A stretch of DNA of 64,000 bases from an uncultured Collinsella sp. GTDB taxonomy: Bacteria; Actinomycetota; Coriobacteriia; Coriobacteriales; Coriobacteriaceae. The notes under the pieces were generated by a model. It was not told the origin of the DNA. It did not search any database and was given only the letters and a program-made list of their open reading frames with translations. Of the stretch, positions 62,863 through 64,000 are shown piece after piece. The stretch is taken from assembly GCA_905208635.1 (NCBI GenBank), contig CAJLPX010000001.1, forward strand, positions 1 through 64,000, written 5' to 3'. Every line of letters starts with the position of its first letter. Within the stretch, counting starts at the first letter, position 1. The translations under genes were made by a program, and so were the position numbers.

Positions 62863-64000
62863 CTAGCGCAGCAGCCCCGCTACTTCGCCGGCTAGAGTGA
62901 TTGTGCCGGCGGCTACGAAGGGCTCGCCTGCGGCTTCGAAAGCTGCGAGTGCCTCGGATACACTGGGGTATACGCCCGCGAGCTTGTCGGCATCTACCAG
63001 GGCAGCGAGCTCCTCTGCCGGCAGGGCGCGATCAGAATCGGTCTGGGTCACGACTACACGCGGAAAGGCCGGGATAAGCACGTCGACGATACCCGCCACA
63101 TCCTTGTCGGCCAGCGCGGCGCACAGCAGCGTGGGGCGATTCTCCACGCACGGGTCGATCTCGTCCAGCGCGCTCACAAAGTTCTCGCAGCTCTGAGGGT
63201 TATGGCAGGCGTCGATCAGCTTGAGCGGATCGGTTCCCAACACATCAAAGCGACCCGGCGTGGGACAGCCCATAAGCGAAGCATCAAGCGCCTCATGGTC
63301 GAGCTCGCGGCCCAGATAGCCCTCGCACAGCATAATCGCGCACGCAGCATTCTGCGGCTGATAGGCCGGCTTGACCATGCTCGACGTATAAATCGCGCGC
63401 GGCGTGGTGCAGCTAAACTCAACCGTATCGCCCACATGCGCCGGCACCTTGGTCGTGGCGTGGCTCACCACGAGCGGCACGACGCCGCACTCGCGGCAAC
63501 GGGCATCCATCACGCGCTGAACGCTCGCCTCGTGCGTGCCCTCGCCCAGCACAACCAGGCGTCCGGGCTTAATGACCGCAGCCTTCTCCCCCGCAATGGC
63601 CTCGAGCGTGTCACCCAGGATGCGCGTGTGGTCGAGCCCGATGCCCGTAATGGCAACGGCGACGGGATCGGTCGCACTCGTGGCGTCCCAACGGCCGCCC
63701 ATGCCAACCTCGAGCACGGCAATGTCCACCGCGGCCTCGGCAAACACGACAAGCGCGGCAGCCGTCAGCAGGTCAAACGGCGTGATGGTGTAGGCGCGCT
63801 CCCCCGCCGCCACACGACGAGTATTCACGCGATGCCCCGACTCGACGGCGGCAGAAACGCCGCGGGCAAACGCCTCATCGCTCACAACGCGCCCATCGAC
63901 CTCCATACGCTCGGGATAGCGTACAAGCTGCGGCGACGTATACAGCGCGGTCTTTAACCCCTCGCCACGAAGGATGGCAGCCGAAAAACGCGTGGTCGAA
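62863..64000 (-). CDS. folC: Bifunctional folylpolyglutamate synthase / dihydrofolate synthase, 5' end beyond the window
   Basis: Mur-ligase-like enzyme that adds glutamates to folates. The visible C-terminal 378 codons contain LKTALYTSPQLVRYPERMEVDG (just after the P-loop, which is off the edge), EVGMGGRWDATSATDPVAVAITGIGLDHTRILGDTLEAIAGEKAAVIK, CPTPGRFDVLGTDPLKLIDACHNPQS and a domain with LCAALADKDVAGIVDVLIPAFPRVVVTQTDSDRALPAEEL. The frame stays open to base 64000; the ATG at 63906 is internal because conserved residues continue upstream of it. Confidence 0.93.
   Translation of the reverse strand, partial: STTRFSAAILRGEGLKTALYTSPQLVRYPERMEVDGRVVSDEAFARGVSAAVESGHRVNTRRVAAGERAYTITPFDLLTAAALVVFAEAAVDIAVLEVGMGGRWDATSATDPVAVAITGIGLDHTRILGDTLEAIAGEKAAVIKPGRLVVLGEGTHEASVQRVMDARCRECGVVPLVVSHATTKVPAHVGDTVEFSCTTPRAIYTSSMVKPAYQPQNAACAIMLCEGYLGRELDHEALDASLMGCPTPGRFDVLGTDPLKLIDACHNPQSCENFVSALDEIDPCVENRPTLLCAALADKDVAGIVDVLIPAFPRVVVTQTDSDRALPAEELAALVDADKLAGVYPSVSEALAAFEAAGEPFVAAGTITLAGEVAGLLR

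Noticed and set aside
63906..63906. folC starting at ATG 63906
   Set aside because: Conserved FolC sequence (YTSPQLVRYPER) continues upstream of this codon to the window edge.

Overview
The window looks like a chromosomal segment of a high-GC Gram-positive gut actinobacterium, most likely Collinsella or a close relative in the Coriobacteriia. This rests on recognised gene families, GC-rich coding with Shine-Dalgarno starts, a DUF1667-type glycerol-3-phosphate oxidoreductase set, and a LoaP-headed exopolysaccharide locus. The genus call is inference. Both ends cut features: a tRNA-Asn at base 1 and folC at base 64000.

Layout. (1) 1-14.9 kb, core information processing, all minus strand: two tRNA-Asn, rpoD, then a long operon read rimP-nusA-infB-rbfA-nrnA-truB-ribF-dnaG, preceded by a separate leuS. 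The rimP operon has a consensus promoter followed by an intrinsic terminator just before the rimP ribosome site. leuS follows a 29-bp stem. (2) 15.0-17.4 kb, an AT-rich type II restriction-modification pair (HTH-fused C5 methyltransferase, divergent SinI-type endonuclease) between leuS and guaB. (3) 17.4-20.7 kb, guaB, a ModE-like regulator and a PLP-fold protein that seems to have lost its catalytic lysine. (4) 20.9-32.0 kb, a Pel-like exopolysaccharide operon read PelD-PelE-deacetylase-PelF-PelG followed by CotH, VTC and DUF4956 genes. The PelD-like protein has a degenerate GGDEF site but keeps a c-di-GMP I-site.

(5) 32.3-40.3 kb, an AT-richer defence-like island: RloB/RloA, an ATPase-Toprim protein, a broken UvrD-type helicase, a GNAT/unknown membrane/ASCH operon, and a protein resembling class III nucleotide cyclases. 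(6) 40.8-43.6 kb, an IS256-family remnant and a secreted transglutaminase-like/RICIN protein whose base composition changes in the middle. (7) 43.9-54.3 kb, a second polysaccharide locus read loaP, initiating sugar transferase, four glycosyltransferases, EpsG-like polymerase, pyruvyl transferase, flippase and a ferredoxin-type F420 dehydrogenase beta homologue. Genes are joined by TAATG/ATGA overlaps; its middle is AT-rich and probably exchanged.

(8) 54.6-64.0 kb, thrS, a zinc-ribbon membrane protein, a regular array of alternating inverted repeats (57.1-57.65 kb), a three-gene GlpA/GlpB-like/DUF1667 operon, an M24 peptidase and folC. Intergenic spaces here and at 19.5 kb hold a family of hairpin elements with a shared centre and different arms.

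The most unusual signals are the 14-site array with a 40-bp step, the hairpin family with exchanged arms, the cyclase-like gene in the defence-like island, the G9 tract at the start of the initiating sugar transferase, and the rimP and leuS leader structures.
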